Notes under the pieces: generated by a model
What the model was told of the DNA's origin: nothing
What the model saw: the letters and a program-made list of their open reading frames with translations, nothing else
The model's database searches: none
Program-made: the position numbers and the translations under genes
Origin: Varroa destructor
Taxonomy: Eukaryota; Arthropoda; Arachnida; Mesostigmata; Varroidae
Assembly: GCF_002443255.2 (NCBI RefSeq)
Contig: NW_019211459.1
Location: 21,416,147 to 21,480,146 of the forward strand
Direction of reading: 5' to 3'
DNA: 64,000 bases
In this document: positions 14,401 to 26,900 of the stretch, one piece after another
Numbering within the stretch: the stretch's first letter is position 1
Layout: every line of letters starts with the position of its first letter

Positions 14401-15379
14401 ATATCTTCGCGTAAAGACTGTTTGATCTCGTTTAAGTGCATTGGGTACACTGTGGAGCGGGTCTCCTGTGACCCGGTGCACAGCTATGCCGATTACTCTC
14501 CTAACTTCAAACCTGAAATGGGCTTTCGTAATAAATATCAGCTCTGAATACATTCTGTGCAATTGTGTTTATAAAAAAATCATTAGCGTAGTATTATTTA
14601 CTGGGTTACAGCAGCGGTAGAACGGTGTGTAAGCCGTACGCTACCATTTGATCAAGCTTCATTGTGCCCTCTATACGTTGGTTCTTTATAGGATTTTTGC
14701 TTGCTCCACACGTGCTCACTTCATGTAGGGTCATGCTCACTTCATGTAAGAAACATTCTATCGTTACGTTGTTCTTATTTAGAATTTTCTTAGAATCTTA
14801 ATTTAGAATTTTTGTCCTGTTCTTCACAAGGCGACATGTTCACCATGCCGCCTAGACGGCATACTAAGCGATCACCGAACGTTGTGTTGGGACCTAACTT
14901 TCTTATTTTTAACCTAGTTGTTCTACTGTTTGTTAGGTCGAAGCCTACTTGTACCAAGATCTATTACTGTAACAGCACCTGAATAAAGGGCGGCGCAAGC
15001 TTCAGGAGAGTTGGTCCCGTGAATGTTTTGTCTTGTGTCGCATTACCTATAACAAGTCCTGTTAACATTGCCTATTAAAAAGGAACCACAATCGTAACTT
15101 CACCTTATACTATTGTTTCAAACCTGTTTTTCGTGAGTGCGACCTCAACGGAGGTCGTGCGCCGTTTCACAATAGCCTAACAGTAACGGATGACAGATAT
15201 TCCTAGTTGCAGACCAGCGGTAACACGGATGGCCAAGTATACGCACTTAGTTCCACCGAAGGACATCACTGCTTCGTTGTGCAGGCCGATTTCAATCGGA
15301 CAAATCTGACCGCTCACGGAAATATTGTATCTATTGACACCAACATAATCAGTAGTCCGTCATAGATAAGTCTGATCGG
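8411..15379. other. No gene recognised
   Basis: The longest frames are a 144-codon minus frame at 9,212-9,646 and a 137-codon minus frame at 10,721-11,134. Their translations have irregular composition and match no family I know. A GC-richer spot at 13,315-13,537 is open in three frames, including both strands, which is typical of chance. Confidence 0.55.
14712..14751. repeat. Two tandem copies of a ~21-bp unit
   Basis: TGCTCACTTCATGTAGGG is followed immediately by a copy with TGCTCACTTCATGTAAG, spaced 21 bp. No function is seen. Confidence 0.8.
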
Positions 15380-15385
15380 TCAACT

Positions 15386-16038
15386 ATGCCTAATAGCGTC
15401 AATTTTCAGGACATCGAGAAGCGGCACTCTCATAAATATCTTAGGTTATTGTTAGTTCCTGTTTATTTTACCGGCGGCGTTGTCCGCGTATGGACGCTAG
15501 GGGTGTTGTCCCTGCAATTTTTTTACTGTGGCCGTTGTCTGGAGCTGTCTGCTTCCACTGCAGCAGCTCTTCTGCCGATATTGGTATCGCCGATGACCTC
15601 ATAACCTCGTTCGGCAGGTGTTGTTTCTGCTTAGCTTTGCTCGCCTTCGTCTGGTCTCCTCATAGGCAGCATCGACGGAGTAAAATCTCCTTTTCCGCCG
15701 TCAAATCGCCAGTGGCCGCCCTGGTGTCTTTCTTAATCGCAGCTCTGGTACCAAGCTACTCTTTGACGACTGAAGATCGGCGTCGATGGCCGCCGGCTGT
15801 CGCTGCTACATCGGTCAGAACAGCGTCCCTGTCTATCTACCGACTATGGGACCAAGCTAAACGTCAGCCGGGTACGAAGCACAGCAGCTCGGTAGGGCGG
15901 AAGCTTTGGAGCGACAAGCGACGTATCGAAGTATCCGACGAAGAAAACGGCAGATCTCTAAGCTTTCCTGGCCCCGTTCAGTTGTCGATGAATAATGGCG
16001 GCAGCCAGTTGGTTCCTCCGTCTGACCTTGTCGCGTAA
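15386..16038 (+). other. GC-richer patch with a 182-codon open frame; possible exon or promoter region
   Basis: The frame 15490-16038 (+) starts with a hydrophobic stretch (IFLLWPLSGAVCF) that could pass for a signal anchor. A second hydrophobic run (VAALVSFLIAALVP) and a polar Ser/Arg end follow. AATAAA signals follow at about 16,114. No family is recognised and a 72-codon frame overlaps its start. It could be a lineage-specific exon or an untranslated CpG-containing region. Confidence 0.2.
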
Positions 16039-16173
16039 AGGAGGCGGAGTCGACCGAGCAAATAAGATGGAATTTACACCAATACATCCATATCAACAGT
16101 TCAAAGCAAGATAAAATAAATAAAAAGAATATAGGCAGATATGGTTATACAATACGACGTCTTTAGCTGTAGC

Positions 16174-16227
16174 TGAGTAGTAGGTGCGCCTGAGAGGTAG
16201 CCTGAGTAGTAGGCTGAGTAGTAGTAG
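16174..16227. repeat. Short CTGAGTAGTAG direct repeats
   Basis: Three copies of CTGAGTAGTAG within about 50 bp just after the GC-rich patch at 15.4-16.1 kb. Confidence 0.8.
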
Positions 16228-16229
16228 AA

Positions 16230-19200
16230 ATGCGTAGGTGTTCTATTCGTCAAGGGAAACATCCCATGCGCGGTGCAGCTAAATGGGAAAAATTTACATA
16301 TACCGAATTGGTTGCATTGAACTGGATTAAAGACCAACTCAATTTTAACTTTTTCCGCCTCGAGTGATTGGTGTAGTGGGTACCGATGAAAAAACGTCTT
16401 AGGCCTCGTCTGAGGCGATTTTTCGGACATGTATTCTGTGAGGTGATTCACTTCGGAGCTTTACCTATGCAGGCAGCGTTGAAGTATTAGTATGCAACTT
16501 ATCGGCTGGCTGTCAGCAGTCACAAATATTATCTACATATTATAATTAGCATACTAAATACGCAGTTTAATGCCATAGTAGAAAAAATTGACCGTCTTAC
16601 CTCCGGTTGCTTTGCCAACCTAAGATCTAAAACCTTCGCCAATTTTGTTCGCACTATTAAGATGAATGTCCTGTAATAAGCGGTAGGCGTAAGTAATTGA
16701 GGGTCCGAACTCGAGTACAGCAGTCCGATGTCAGAGCAGGCGACTCTAGTAATAATTACAGGCAAAAAAAGGTAGATGGTTTTGATGACTTTTCACTTAG
16801 GCTACATGCGGCATTTAATTTAGGAGTGGTGACGCAGCGGCTCCCCCCACTCCCGACCTATCATCAGTGTATGTGTGTGTACGTACGTGTATCAAATCGG
16901 TGATTTCGAAAACTCATTTATTAATTAACTCACGCTAATTCTATGCATACAAATTCAGCTTTAAGTATAATAATTTGTCTAAAAAGCGACTGTAATCCGA
17001 AGAGATAGCAGCCATGCGATCTGAGCCAGTGTCCAGAGCTAACAAACAGCCTTAAACCTTTTAGCCTCTTGTATGGCTTTGGTTAGGGTGTATAATTTAG
17101 ATAGATATCTATAATAACACCGACAGGCTAATTGCATGAAAAGTCCAGTTAACTCTATCCTCATTTTGCGCAAAAAGGGCAATGTTATCGCCTGCTCAAT
17201 GTTGTGTTGATAGGGGCACACTCGAACACGACCATGGTACGTTGTACGCTGTTTCATATAAAGCAATGGAAAGTGTGGACTAAATATTGAAACAATAATT
17301 TAAAAAGGAGGTTCCGTTCTCCATGTCGGTAAAAATTGATCCAAGCAGATACGAGGTATCCTTGCTTGGCAGGAGCTGAATCGTTGGGAGTCGGATATGA
17401 CAATATAGCGTTACTTAAAGGCAGCAAACGATATCTGATATCGTATTAGCACAGCTATAATTGATATGATACAGATATTCGTTGATTAAAGTATGTCGAT
17501 AGGTTCGAGGTTAGTGGAAGAGTTTGTTCGAGCATACGACCAAATAAAGTACGGGGCCGGTTAGAGAAAAGTGTGATGCTGCAACAGTGTAGACCTCTAT
17601 GTCCTGCAGGCCTAGACAGAATAGACCTGCGATACCTTATCTCGACCAGCACCGTTGGAAGCATAGTACCGTTAGATTACTGTATACATTCCGACAAATG
17701 TTGATACGGATTACCTCAATTTGACGAGTACACCCGTCGGAAACCACTGTCCATACGAACACACAATAAACGTGTATATATATAAAGAACGTAAAAAGTT
17801 TATTAAAGTTCCTGCAATTTTAGCATAGTTGATTTGTAGTGTCTCGTTTATCCGACATTGATTACGATACAGTCATCCAGTGAATATGTATCATTCACTA
17901 TATGGTGTCTGTTTTTTCTGTCGCCGTTCGTTACAGCTGGATGGCATAAATTCGAATATAAAGCGCGCTCATAGATCAACTATGTCGGAACTACTCGTAC
18001 CGTCAAATAAATACAATGTTGCAAAAATAGATCAGCTCGCTGCCGAATAACCAGGGCAGACTTAGTGCCAGCAGTTGCTGTTATAGTAGGTCTGCGCAGG
18101 GGCATTTTGCATGCAGTCGGGCTGGGTGGTTAAGGTGAAGAGTTTAAAGGCTCTGAGTGCAAGCATTGGCCGTAGCAATTACTAAAAGGATGGCTGTTGA
18201 GGCCGCGATACGCACAACATGCAGAACAGGAGTGAAGTTGGCCCGCGCCTTCGTCGTCGACTAATTGAATTACGACGATGAAGTGGTGCGACGCTTAAAC
18301 GAAGCGCGCACGCCAGCTGAGCCCCGACAAAGCAGTCGAGATTTTTCAGGGAGTTGTAACCCACCACTAACTACAACCTGACCTTTATTTAAACTAACGT
18401 GATAACATGGGCATGTGCTGTATTTGAGTTGTTTACTATTATACGTAACGGATGTAGGCATCGATAGCATCCGGGCAAAATATGTGTGGCGTCAGATGTT
18501 TAGCTTAGGGAGACAGCTTACTAACTTAGCTAAGTTAGATATCGAAAGTTATGGAATTATTAATTAATAGTAGGTAGTTTATCGTAGGTAAATGGTATGA
18601 TTATTGTTTTGAACAACTAGCGTATAATTATCGACATAAGCACCGTGGGATGTTTGTGGGCTATGTTATCGATAAATTTGATTTATCTAATATAGCCGGA
18701 CAATGGGCGACAGACAGGCACGAAACGACTAGCGAAGGGATTACATCTAATTGTGGGCGTTGAGAAGTCGATTTGCCGTCGTCGAAGCATCTAGCAGAAC
18801 TAACCGGCCTTAAAATGCGGTTCTTTCAATTTGGCGTATCCTATGACTAGTGGTATTAGGCTTTCTTGGCGCACATTTTGAATTCTGGTCGTTGTGTAGT
18901 TGATTCGAAACCACCCATAATGTAACGGGTAATGGGCGGTCTACAGAGCATCCAAGTGGGTTGGCCCTTGAAGGGCAAACTAAGGGGGTGAATACTAGCC
19001 TCATAGCTCGTGCTACCGTCATTGAAATGAATCGTGCATAGTACTATAAAGCAAGGGAAATCTAAGATGCGACGACGTTACAGGCTAGAAGTTTGCGAAC
19101 ATTTCCGCGAGCGAATTCAAACCATTAAATAGACAGACACTCTTTAAAGTTTAACTTACGTACAGTATCTTTGTTGTAAGCCTTAACTGTATACTTGATT

Positions 19201-22200
19201 CGTGCACGTGTCGTGCTCAAAACAACATGAAACTCTAGGTCGATCATTTGCTACGTTCGAACATCATAGTGTGCACATATGCACGTTTATTTAACATGCA
19301 ACACCATAATTACACGGTTACCGTCGAGTGGGCATGCTAGTCTACCCACTGAGTAACTTTTCCATCTCAATGTCGTATTAAATAGAGTCTTCCTTCATTT
19401 ACTCGGTGCTGGTCCAATGCTTCTGGAGTTGTTGAACGAGACAAGGAACATTTATCTCAGAACTGCTCAGCCTGTCTTGTTCGACTCGTTCTCGGTATAG
19501 TCATCCGTGACAGCAGAGTTTCCAACCAAAAACAGGAACAGCACGAAGAGTAGGCGCTAAGATTCTATTTTTATCGCCACACATCATAAGGGGAGAAAAA
19601 ACATCTATTCGAATACGGAAAGGCGGATATCGTGTCAAGGATTTGGAAAAGACTACGAAAGGCCAGGCGGTTCTGTGACTGTATCAGAACGGACGTGTAA
19701 ACCTGTGTATGCCATATATCGCTGATGTTGGGGAGTCAGCAATCGAAAACGATAGCCCTTTTCAGGGGCTAAAGCCCTCTAGGAACTTTTTAGCAGAGGG
19801 GTAATGGTCGATTGATGTGCTGAATCAGGGTGCTGGCCGCGATACTTTTGGATAATGCGTGAAAAATACATTACTTTATGCTCTTTGAGTAGCCAAAGGC
19901 AGTTTCCCACGCTGCTCTTTAGCGAAGTTTTTCAATAAGAGTTATAGGCTAACGTGTGATAATGTAAACTAATAATTCAATGCAATATCTACACGAACCT
20001 TATCGTAACAAGGCTGTTTTCCGTACTGCCGCCGATGAACATCTGAAAGCGTCTATGTAGAACAGGAGTCTGTCTCCTCTTTGATACTGATATGTTAAAG
20101 CTTATTCGAAATAGAATCCCAGAAAAACGCATTCCGTGTTTTGATGGCCAGGTGCTTGCTGATAAATTTGCCCCGAGCCCTTTGAACAAAGTGATTAATG
20201 TAACAGTATGACAACAGAGTCTTTAATGGCACCATGATTACAACTGAAAGGGATCTCTTTCTTTCAGTTTACCATATGCAAATAATTTAAGCTTTTTTCA
20301 TATATGCTAACCACTTAGTGCTATTTATATAATACTCCAGTAATAGTTTAGCATCCCTGCGCCATAACTACGTCATAATTTATATCCATAGGAGAACGCC
20401 TTGGCTGGCAAAACATTCTTGTTGTATGCGAAGCCCCCCCCTACGAAGCTCGAGAACAGACCCGACAAATCGCGAAACACAGACCGCAGAAACTTTTAGA
20501 TGGCTTTTTTTTTGCTGTTTCTAAATATCGGTCGAAATCCTAAGCGACGCGTAATATATATCAAGAATCGTCGAAAGGCCCTTAATTTGATGCTGTTATA
20601 AAGTCAATATTGCAATACAATATAAGGGAATGGTTAGAATTAAAAATAAACCACTCGGGGAAAACATATCTGTGTTCTTCGTGAAACTTTTATTTAGCTT
20701 ATGGATACAAGCAAATAGAACTTACATAACTTTTGTTGCCCTCAAGATCACGTTGATATACAGTACTGGTCGGGTTTACATTTCTTTTATAGGTATGCAC
20801 AGATACCTCTGTTGAACATGCCATAGCGGGAAAGGGTTCCAAGAAAGATAGTCGTTAGAGGAGGCCTTGCTGACAAGCTAGCTTGCTAACGACCTTGCTA
20901 CCATAAAACGCAAAAAGATGCTTAGGTCTGGTTAAGACGGCCTAAAGAGCGGGGAATTAGGATCATCATCAATTGAATCGTTGAAAAGCCTGTTTATTGG
21001 CGTTGAGTGATATTCCTTAGATATACTCGTATCTGAACGGGGAACATGAAGCGCAGGGCAGCTTCATTCATAGCTTGGAGTGAGTGCCTGAAGAGCGAGA
21101 TCTGCTACTTCGGCATAGAACGATAACTCAGCGAAATCGACGCCATGAGTCGAAAGACGTATCCGATAGATGCTTGCCGTCTTTCCTTGTACATGTGTGG
21201 ACACGGCGGATACGGCTCTATAGCTGCTCTCGATTCTGTCATCAACGACATTACTCAGCGCACTCGATCGCGACAAAATGATTCTAGTCGATTATTATTC
21301 TTCGCTGAGTCTGGCGGCCTGTAAAAAGGTCAACGACATTACTAGGTCGCTTAGGTATGGAAATCGTATTATGTGTATGTTTTTCCTTTATAAATATAGC
21401 GCACGGTACGTTTTAAATCGCGTCGAAGGGCCTCTTTGTCGGCTTTTGTATTCATACAGGAAAACCGAATCAAACAATTCAGGTTAATAAAAACAGGTAT
21501 ATCTCCGGTAGAAGAACCCCGGGGTGAGCCGTCCATGGATATGTACTACATGGCTAAATAAATAATCAATAAACTAGTGAAACTGTTGGCCAGCAAATAA
21601 TAATATTGAAAATAATGTGAAACACGTAGGTGCGGCTCGTTCGAGCTCCTGTGCACTTAATTTTCTCTGACATACAGTATATATGTGATTTCTGGCAGTT
21701 TCCTTCACACTGCTTCGTTTTCCACTTCAGCTTTCAATCTACATTGCATCTGTGTCCACTTCCTTACAACATGTTCCTGCAAAACATGTTTCTATTACTA
21801 GGTCCAGGGTCAGATATACGGTCAATTAATAGCGGGTTTACAATAATGCCTGATATAGTTCTTCCAGTAAAGGTCGAGCAATGCTCTAGTCTACTAGTAT
21901 GTATAGATGTCCTTTCGTTGTGCACAAAGCTAATTATAGGACGTCTTAGCAGGCATCCTGTATCGTTATGAGGGATCTCATTGTAACTTTATCCCTCCTC
22001 TGAATTGCCGATACGATCGGGTAGCGTGATTGTAGTAAGCGTCAGTCTTGTGTGGTTTCATCAGAAATTTTGGTCGTTCATCATCGATCAGTCGCGTAAC
22101 TACACTCAGATACGACGCAATCCACTACTGATGGAAGAATCCGCCAGTAAGGGTTAGTTTCAAGTCATGGCCTCTATGGAGATAGCTGAGAGTCGTTGGA

Positions 22201-23400
22201 TAGTTGTTAATCGCAGACGATTGTATCGATGAACGCTAATACTGAACGACACTTGAATGAGACTAATAGACCAGGCTCGATTCACCCGTCTGAATCAGTT
22301 GATGAAGCTAAATTAGGATCCAACTAGTGAAAATTTTATTGACCATCTTTATTGTCATGTGGTCTTTACATAGATCGAGTAGTCGATCAGAGTGGTTAGT
22401 TGTTCGTACGGCGTCCGAGTGATAATATTCAACCTGCCGGCGTTAAGCCTAACGAGAGTCGTCGAAATTGAACTTCCCGCCATGGAATATTTCGGTCACG
22501 AAATTAACTTTTCAAGTACGCTGTATATTTATTTATTGTGTGTGTTTATAAGTGGTTCATATATCGATCAGTTGTGAATTATTTCTTTGTCAATCAACCT
22601 ATCGATGGTATATTTGAATGCATACAGGGCTTGGGTGAGTTTCTTTGTTTGCCTTTAAAAGTTGAAAGCTCTTACGGGGATCGGGATATTTCTTTTGGGC
22701 AACTTATTATATAGCTGTAAATAAAAGAAGTCTACTCCATGCGGACTGGAATTGTAATGTCACATAATACGTGCCGAAAGGATTTGGCAAGATGGCTTAA
22801 GCAGATTACTGGTCCATTATGGCAGCCTCTCAGGGGTGGTCCTTTATAGCGAAGGGAGCCTTTTATCAGCTGGAAAGTCTGCCATAATCTTTCCAGATGA
22901 TCGTGTTCTGGGTAGTCAGGGTCATAAGTTCTGTCGCTTGTTGGGAACAATTAGTACTAATAGAGAGTAATTTTGCCGAGTTCAAAATCGATGAGTTCCC
23001 CATATCTATTCAGTTCTCAGCGAGCATTATTAGGAAAGTATTATAGATCGGTAGGTTGAGAAGTTTGTCGAAAAGGGTCTCTTGCGTAATGTGAGAAGAG
23101 GCTTCGGTCCTATAGCATTTTTACGTTTATAAAAAGAAACACAAGAGCTACTAAACAAGTATGTTGAACGTGGGGCAGACAAATAGTTCATTATTAGATA
23201 TAGACAGTAACAGTCAGGCATCGGTCTTGGGCAGTTGAGTTTTAACCTCTAATCGCACAAGACGCTTCTAATATTGTTTTCTTTAGTCTTTTTTGAGGAT
23301 AGGATTTGGTTAAAAAGTTCCTCTCTGCCCTTCGACTGGTTGCGTATTTATACAGATCGCTACTATAGATGTACAAGTCAAGCTTTTTAGTTTCTCAACT
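16230..23400. other. No gene recognised
   Basis: AT-rich DNA with the 18-bp palindrome at 18.5 kb. A GC-richer spot at 21,064-21,281 has a 70-codon minus frame of fairly ordinary amino-acid composition, but no convincing splice site. Confidence 0.5.
18521..18538. repeat. 18-bp perfect palindrome
   Basis: CTAACTTAGCTAAGTTAG equals its own reverse complement. It may be a dimeric factor site or chance; there is no gene context. Confidence 0.9.
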
Positions 23401-23411
23401 AATAATAATAA

Positions 23412-23940
23412 TTGCTATTGTCAAAATCTTTTCCATGCCGATACCAGCAATGTATCAGGCTCTTCTATTATTGTTTGTATCACTTGGTGGCGGCACGAAA
23501 TAACAACCCAAAAATCGCCACCCAATCGAAATCGCGGCGCTCGATTCGTGACAGGTTCGGGTCGAACTATTTCACAACTTCACTCTCTGCGCAAATGACG
23601 CTCCCCCGAGACGACTGCTCCCTCCAGCTGATGCGCCTTCACCAAGGGGCTACCCGGTGCGGGCGGCCCCGCATTATTGTGCTTTGATATGGTTTCTGTT
23701 CCGTTACCTTGATGAATATAAGTGTGTCGCTCGAAGATGTCCCTGCGGCGACGTTCGTGCCCAGACATGGTCCTGCTCGTTCCCGTTCTTCGGCAGAATT
23801 CGATGCGTAGAAGTGGGTTGCGGGGTCCTTCTCTGTTCGCCATGTGCCGCCGTTGGAGTAGGTCCTGGGGCGAGAATTGTTCACAAAACAATTATCAAAC
23901 CTCGGTGCAAATCGGGTCAAGCCACTAGATGAAGCGGTAA
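23412..23940. other. GC-richer patch, function unknown
   Basis: Open frames of 68-103 codons overlap on both strands. Simultaneous openness in five frames argues for base composition rather than coding. A promoter or untranslated exon is possible. Confidence 0.3.
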
Positions 23941-26900
23941 ATCGGTCAGCCCAAACGAAAAATGTTATTGTTCGCTCGTTATTTCGTTTTTAAGCTTCAT
24001 CTCTCAAAGTGATTGCTGGCCTGGGGGATGTTTATATGTGAATCAGGGATGCCCTGACGATGATTATTCTAATTTTCGAATCTGTGTGTGCGTGCGAATA
24101 GATTCAAATGGGATCGACCGCAGCGTTCCATGCGATTAGTTTTGTTATTGTTGTTAAGAGGCTACTTTATCAAAGTGGCACGTTTTTTTCGTATACAATA
24201 CCTAATGTAGAATGCTGAGTGGTTTGAGGCTTTACTTTGAGGAACTGTCACCTGACCTGTGAGTTCCTTTGACCGAGTAGACCGATCTACCGTAGCAACA
24301 AAAAAGGACCTACGGACTGAATGCAACGAGTGACAAACATCGGTAAACGCCTTATACCTGACTAGCGACTTCTGAAGTCACAATTTGCTACCTAAATTGT
24401 GAATGTTCAGTTACTTTATCGAACAATGGCGGTCAACGGAACGTTGCTACGCAAATTAAAATAAAGACGCTTATTAATTTATTTTATTTATATTTGCTAA
24501 TAGGAATGCTTCGTTCTTCAGCGTTAGGCTTCTTACGTTCGGTCTTGATAGTTCTGTTGTTGATACATATAGAAACAATCCTAGTACCCCCCCATTTACA
24601 TATTCAGTTTCCGTCACTATGCAGAAAATCCATCGGACAGGACTTGTAAGCTTGCTTTAAGCTGCATAGGAAAACCGTTATCTTTGTTTAATTTAGACTA
24701 TCTTGTCAGTTTTTTTTGATAATACTCTATAACAATGTTAACTAATCGTCGTTAGTCTGTGCCGGACGATCTCCCGCTCCGACGGTGCGCGCTTGAATGC
24801 GACTCATTCCTACTCTATGCATGTACATGATACTAAATTCTGCCTGTAAGGGAAAAAAGTGTTCTTTTTTTTTACCTAACACCTCGTTCGTCGAGCGAAT
24901 TGGGTTCAGAAAATTTCTAAAAAGGTCTTTACGTGCAATGTCACCTTCACCAAACATACGTAAGGTAGCGTTTTATATCGGCATCAGTAGTGACGGCGTT
25001 TCGTCTTGCCTTGCCAGAAATGGTTAGCCATGGGCTATGTAGAATGCGTATTGAGTGTGGGACTCTGCATAGCCCCGGCTGTAATTACTGAAAAATAAAT
25101 TTTCGAAAACATCGTTTGATATCTTCCTGTCTTCGTTGTATGAACGATGTAGTTTCTGCGTCAAAAGCATTGGTAGCCCAGTTCGCTCCGCTCCGCCACC
25201 GTAGTTTGATTATATTCTAACCTCCCTTTGACCGAAGCCCCTTACACACAGCCATCAACTGTGAATGTGATGTCACGCTCTGTTGTGCGTATAACCGCTA
25301 CGGCCGGCGTCAACTGATCTGGTCTGACAGCGGGCGGATATCCATCTCTGATGCGAGAAGTAAATACACATTCGTTTTGTAGTCGTAGTTAATTCTGAGG
25401 CAAGGGAACTATAGACAAAGAGGACTGAGAAAAAAATCCAAGAGTCTTCACTGCATGTCATACCTACGTACGTATCGAGTAATACGGGGACGTTTATGAA
25501 ACAGCATTGATAGGCGAATGATTTAAACGGTGGCACCGGTTGAAATAATCCATATTTGTTGCCAGCTGGTATAGGTCGAAATTAATCGCTACCTCGATTC
25601 GTACGTTAGTAATCACAGTTATTCAGAAGGGAAAATTCAAGTGTTTTCTATTTTGCCGAATTGTTGTTTTTGTGACATATGGTATCACTGGGCATTTTTT
25701 TGTTAATTATTCTCAGCATATATTTAGCGCGAACGTTAAGATGTACGATGACACACATTACCCATATAATACTAAGTTGCATTTGTTTTCGCAGCTTAAA
25801 ATGTGTTGGGTATAGAGTGAACGCTGGATTACAGCGTTCTGGATTACTGGAAGGCCCAGTTGTTGGTCCTCATCGGTCCTAAATCAAGTTTTCAAAAAAA
25901 GCGCTACTTTAAGGATGATTAACTAATTGTTGTGGTGTATCAGATTCCATCACGGACATTACACCCATATGCATGATAGGCGTGTATGAAAAGCGTGCTC
26001 TAGAATTCTGAGAAAGCTGATTTACTTTCAACATTGCGTTCATCGCCATAGAAGAAGGGCTGGGAACTTCTCTGTTTTTTGTCTTGTCCACGTAAATTGA
26101 AAAGGAGACATCCACAGCTAGCAACTGTTTACCGGCGGATCTACCCAGGCTTAAGCAAAGAAAGAAGAACAGGGCCGAACGCGACGAAATTGGTTAGTGT
26201 CTTTTCGTTCTGACTCATTGGCTCTTACTACAGCTTGACTGAAGTAGAAGCCGCGAGGTTTTGTCGTCTTTCCTTTAAGTGTTAGCGGCCGCCTTGTTGG
26301 ATCAGGGTCGCTGGCAAACAGGTGTGCAAAGGTTTTTCCAATACACCTATTATATGTACGTGTGTGTCGATTTACGTGGCGCGGGAGCAGGGCCAGACCT
26401 AAGACAGCTCTCGTATGACAGATTTTCATAGCTTCTAAGAAGGGTAAGTGGGTCTAACAGTCAGCATGAGCACTTTCCTTCTTGATGATCCTGATGACGT
26501 TGTTCATGGGAATAATCTCGTTCGCCCGCTGTCTGATTGGGCTGCTCAGCTGATCAGTTGCCGGATAGTGATCAAAGGACGTCCAATAAGCGACATGTCT
26601 ATCCACTCCGAGGCTTTCGCTTTTTTCGTTGCTTTACCATCGGGCGCGGGCAAGCCTTTTGATACGATAGCGATAAACCAGAGACCTTACCAGGTCGCAG
26701 GCAAAATGTCGGCAGTTAGCAGAATTAAATGACAATGGAGTCGACTGGTTTGCCGAGCAGTATACATGCAGTGCCATCACCCGCCATTGACTCATCCTTC
26801 ACTTTGAAAAACAGAAGCAAATCAGCCAAGGATAAACACAAGTTCGGCCAAAAGCTGTAAATATTTCACCGTTACAGCGGGCGCTGGTTGGTCATTGACT

